Assembly: GCA_045561575.1 (NCBI GenBank)
Contig: JBJKXM010000025.1
Span: 1-10,476, forward strand
Length of the DNA stretch: 10,476 bases
Direction of reading: 5' to 3'
Origin: GCA-002715885 sp045561575
Lineage (GTDB): Bacteria > Bacteroidota > Bacteroidia > Flavobacteriales > BACL11
Below are positions 8,301 through 10,476 of the stretch, in pieces; positions within the stretch are counted from its first letter, which is position 1; every line of letters starts with the position of its first letter. A program made the position numbers and the translations under genes. The notes below the pieces were generated by a model. That model was not told the DNA's origin, made no database searches, and was given only the letters and a program-made list of their open reading frames with translations.

Positions 8301-9682
8301 AAAATGCTAATGGTGAAAGTATAGAGATAGTTGTAAGTAGAACTGCAGAAGCAAAAATTATTGATGATCAAAATGGATTTATTCTTTCAACGAATATTAT
8401 TCCTTACGGATCAATAATTAACAAAAAATCTGGAAAAGTTAAGAAAGGTGATGTAATTTGTGAATGGGACCCATATAATGCTGTAATTGTTTCTGATATT
8501 TCTGGAAAAGTTCAGTTTAATGATATAGAGGAAGGAGTAACTAGTAGAGTAGAATCTGATGAGCAAACAGGGCACAAGGAAAATGTAATTATTGATAGCA
8601 GAAATAAAAAATTAAATCCATCTATATCAGTTTTATCAAAAAAAGATGATAAAGTATTTAATGTTCCTGTTGGAGCTCATATTTCTGTTAATAACAATGA
8701 TAAAATTGAAGCAGGAACTATTATTGCAAAGATTCCTAGATCTGCTGGTTCCTCTGGAGATATTACAGGAGGACTTCCAAGAGTAACTGAAATGTTTGAA
8801 GCAAGAAATCCTTCTAATCCAGCTGTCGTTACAGAAATTGATGGAATTGTCTCATTAGGTAAAATCAAAAGAGGAAACAGAGAAGTTATAATAACTTCAA
8901 AATCTGGTGAAGTAAAGAAATATTTAATAAAACTTTCAAAACATATATTAGTTCAAGAAAATGATTTTGTTAAATCTGGATCACCACTATGTGATGGTGT
9001 AATAACCCCATCTGATATTTTAGCAATTAAAGGTGTTACTACAGTACAGGAATATATTGTAAATGAAATTCAAGATGTTTATAGATTACAAGGAGTAAAA
9101 ATCAATGATAAGCATTTCGAGGTATTGGTAAGACAAATGATGAGAAAAGTTGAAATTATTGATTCAGGCGACACGTATTTCTTAGAAAAACAACTTGTTG
9201 GTAAAACTGAATTTAATGAACAAAATGATAATATTTTTGGTAAACAGTTTATAACTAATCCAGGTGATTCGACAGAATTTAAAGCTGGTCAAATTGTAAG
9301 TGTAAGAGAATTAAGAGAAGAAAATTCAAGAATTAAAAGAAATGATGGTGTTATAATTGAATCAAGAGATGCTGTCCCTGCTGTTTCTAGTCCTGTTCTT
9401 CAAGGAATTACTCGAGCTTCATTACAAGTTGATAGTTGGATTTCTGCTGCATCTTTCCAGCAAACAACAAAGGTGTTAAATGAAGCAGCAATAAATGCAA
9501 AAAGAGATCCGCTTATAGGCTTAAAAGAAAATGTAATAATTGGTAAAAAGATCCCTGCTGGTACTGGTCTTGTAAATGGAGAAGATGTTGTAGTTGGTTC
9601 TCAAGTTGAAATGGATCAACTTAATAATTCTGAAAAGATGGAAGATGCTGAAATTATTGAAAACTTTTCTGAGGAAAAATAA
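5372..9682 (+). CDS. rpoC: DNA-directed RNA polymerase subunit beta'
   Basis: The beta' subunit carries the catalytic magnesium site, clamp, bridge helix and trigger loop of RNA polymerase. The product is 1436 aa, typical for Bacteroidota. The N-terminal zinc site is C66, C68, C81 and C84 (ECHCG...CDRCG). The catalytic NADFDGD motif has D479, D481 and D483. The second zinc site is C822, C896, C903 and C906, with the same 74/7/3 spacing as E. coli. The bridge-helix region contains [20 protein letters not shown]. The trigger loop has R941 and H944 in TLRTFHVGG, with Leu at the E. coli Met932 position. A long insertion at about 950-1129 (the SI3 type, barrel-sandwich hybrid-like) interrupts the trigger loop, which resumes at [16 protein letters not shown] (from 1130). 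The C-terminal tail after about 1410 is acidic and probably disordered. The ATG is 5 bases after rpoB with no Shine-Dalgarno motif. The stop codon directly abuts the next start. Confidence 0.98.
   Translation: [1436 protein letters not shown]
9671..9675 (+). promoter_or_regulatory. Shine-Dalgarno-like GAGGA before the DUF3467 gene
   Basis: GAGGA lies 7 bases before the ATG at 9683, inside the last codons of rpoC (Glu-Glu-Lys). It is the only well-placed Shine-Dalgarno-like motif among the five start sites visible here. In this lineage such motifs are generally weak determinants, and the bases also encode the end of RpoC, so it could be coincidence. Confidence 0.35.
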
Positions 9683-9997
9683 ATGGAGGAAAAAAATAAA
9701 AAAGACGGTCTAAATATTGAGCTTTCTGAAGAAATTGCTGAAGGAAGCTACAGTAATTTGGCTATTATTAATCATTCTCCTTCAGAATTTGTTCTAGATT
9801 TTATCCAAATGATGCCTGGTGTTCCAAAAGCAAAAGTTAAATCTAGAATAATACTTACACCTCAGCATGCTAAAAGGCTAATGAAAGCTTTGAATGAAAA
9901 TGTCTCTAAATTTGAAGATCAACATGGACAAATTCCAGAATTAGATTCAGCTAAAGGGGTTCCGATTAATTTTGGAGGTCCTACTGCACAAGCTTAA
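9683..9997 (+). CDS. DUF3467 family protein, function unknown
   Basis: This is a 104-aa soluble protein without signal peptide or membrane segment. It resembles the DUF3467 family, which in Bacteroidota is commonly encoded right after rpoC. The visible pattern is an acidic N-terminus (1-20), a probable beta region with NLAIINHSPSEFVLDFIQMMPG (about 25-46), a basic KAKVKSRIILTPQHAKRLMKAL segment (49-70) that looks like a strand followed by a helix, and a Gly/Pro-rich tail ending GGPTAQA. No catalytic motif is evident. Its ATG touches the rpoC stop (TAAATG), so translation is probably coupled and the protein is made alongside RNA polymerase. That position makes a transcription-related role an obvious guess, but nothing in the sequence proves it. 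The assignment rests on remembered family features and gene order. A convergent gene ends 5 bases downstream, so this is the last gene of the operon. Confidence 0.88.
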   Translation: MEEKNKKDGLNIELSEEIAEGSYSNLAIINHSPSEFVLDFIQMMPGVPKAKVKSRIILTPQHAKRLMKALNENVSKFEDQHGQIPELDSAKGVPINFGGPTAQA

Positions 9998-10002
9998 AAG
10001 TA

Positions 10003-10476
10003 TTACTCTTCTAAAAATGGATATCTGTAATTAGTAGGAGGGTTAAATGTCTCTTTAATTGTTCTTGGAGAAACCCATCTAAGAAGATTTAAAACAGATC
10101 CTGCTTTATCGTTTGTTCCTGATCCTCTTGATCCTCCAAAAGGTTGTTGTCCTACAACAGCTCCTGTTGGTTTATCATTTATATAAAAATTTCCAGCAGA
10201 ATTTTCAAGTATTTTAGTTGCTGTATCAATTGCATATCTATCGATTGAAAAAATTGCTCCTGTAAGTGCATAATCACTGGTCTGGTCAACAAGATCTAGT
10301 GTTTCTATCCACTTGTCTTCTTCATATACAAAAATTGTAATTACAGGTCCAAAAATTTCTTCACACATTGTTTTAAATTTTGGATCTTTTGTTACAATTA
10401 CTGTAGGTTCAATAAAGAAGCCTTTGCTTTTGTCATAATTTCCACCAGCTATAATTTCTGAATCATTATGATTTTT
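10003..10476 (-). CDS. pruA: L-glutamate gamma-semialdehyde (1-pyrroline-5-carboxylate) dehydrogenase, C-terminal part
   Basis: An aldehyde dehydrogenase of the ALDH4 type that oxidises glutamate gamma-semialdehyde to glutamate with NAD+, the second step of proline catabolism. The frame is open to the window edge, giving 157 residues of a family that is usually about 540, so the N-terminal two thirds, including the catalytic Cys, are outside. Visible features are FFIEPTVIV, the aldehyde dehydrogenase motif EEIFGPV, and the ALDH4-characteristic stretch PTGAVVGQQPFGGSRGSGTN, followed by DKAGSVLNLLRWVSPRTIKE. The last motif separates it from generic aldehyde dehydrogenases. The Met at 10368 is internal, because conserved sequence continues before it. 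It is encoded convergently to the rpoC operon, with only 5 bases between the two stop codons, and its promoter lies outside the window. Whether it is a lone enzyme or fused to proline dehydrogenase cannot be seen; the C-terminus ends normally, which suits a monofunctional enzyme. Confidence 0.93.
   Translation of the reverse strand, partial: KNHNDSEIIAGGNYDKSKGFFIEPTVIVTKDPKFKTMCEEIFGPVITIFVYEEDKWIETLDLVDQTSDYALTGAIFSIDRYAIDTATKILENSAGNFYINDKPTGAVVGQQPFGGSRGSGTNDKAGSVLNLLRWVSPRTIKETFNPPTNYRYPFLEE

Noticed and set aside
8677..8868. An open frame on the - strand within rpoC
   Set aside because: Short antisense shadow over the SI3/trigger-loop region; no start signal or recognisable product.

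Overview
The window is the RNA polymerase / ribosomal-protein segment of a bacterial chromosome. It holds the 3' end of rplA (L1), then complete rplJ (L10), rplL (L7/L12), rpoB and rpoC, then a small DUF3467 gene that abuts rpoC. All of these are on the + strand. The window ends in the 3' part of a convergent pruA-type gene (L-glutamate gamma-semialdehyde dehydrogenase) on the - strand.

The organism looks like a member of the Bacteroidota, most likely Flavobacteriia. The DNA is strongly AT-rich (about one third GC by eye), and AGA is the dominant Arg codon. Stop codons are TAA except for one TAG in rplL. Most starts lack a Shine-Dalgarno motif and are preceded by A/T-rich stretches. RpoB (about 1269 aa) and RpoC (1436 aa) have the size and wording of flavobacterial homologues, and a DUF3467 gene directly after rpoC is typical of that phylum. 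The tight spacing would fit a compact, perhaps marine, genome; that last point is inference.

Layout: 1-486 rplA (5' truncated), 497-1015 rplJ, 1067-1450 rplL, 1451-1556 a gap with a strong intrinsic-terminator-like hairpin, 1557-5366 rpoB from a TTG start, 5372-9682 rpoC, 9683-9997 DUF3467, and 10003-10476 (-) pruA (5' truncated). No gene-free stretch is longer than about 106 bases.

Functionally, L1, L10 and L7/L12 build the large-subunit L1 stalk and the factor-binding stalk. RpoB and RpoC form the catalytic core of RNA polymerase. The most informative non-coding signal is the 18-bp hairpin plus T-tract between rplL and rpoB. It sits where enterobacteria have the attenuator that keeps RNA polymerase subunits below L7/L12. 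Here it is combined with a non-ATG rpoB start that lacks a ribosome-binding motif. I see no mobile element, CRISPR array, RNA gene or clearly new system; this is mostly conserved core genome.
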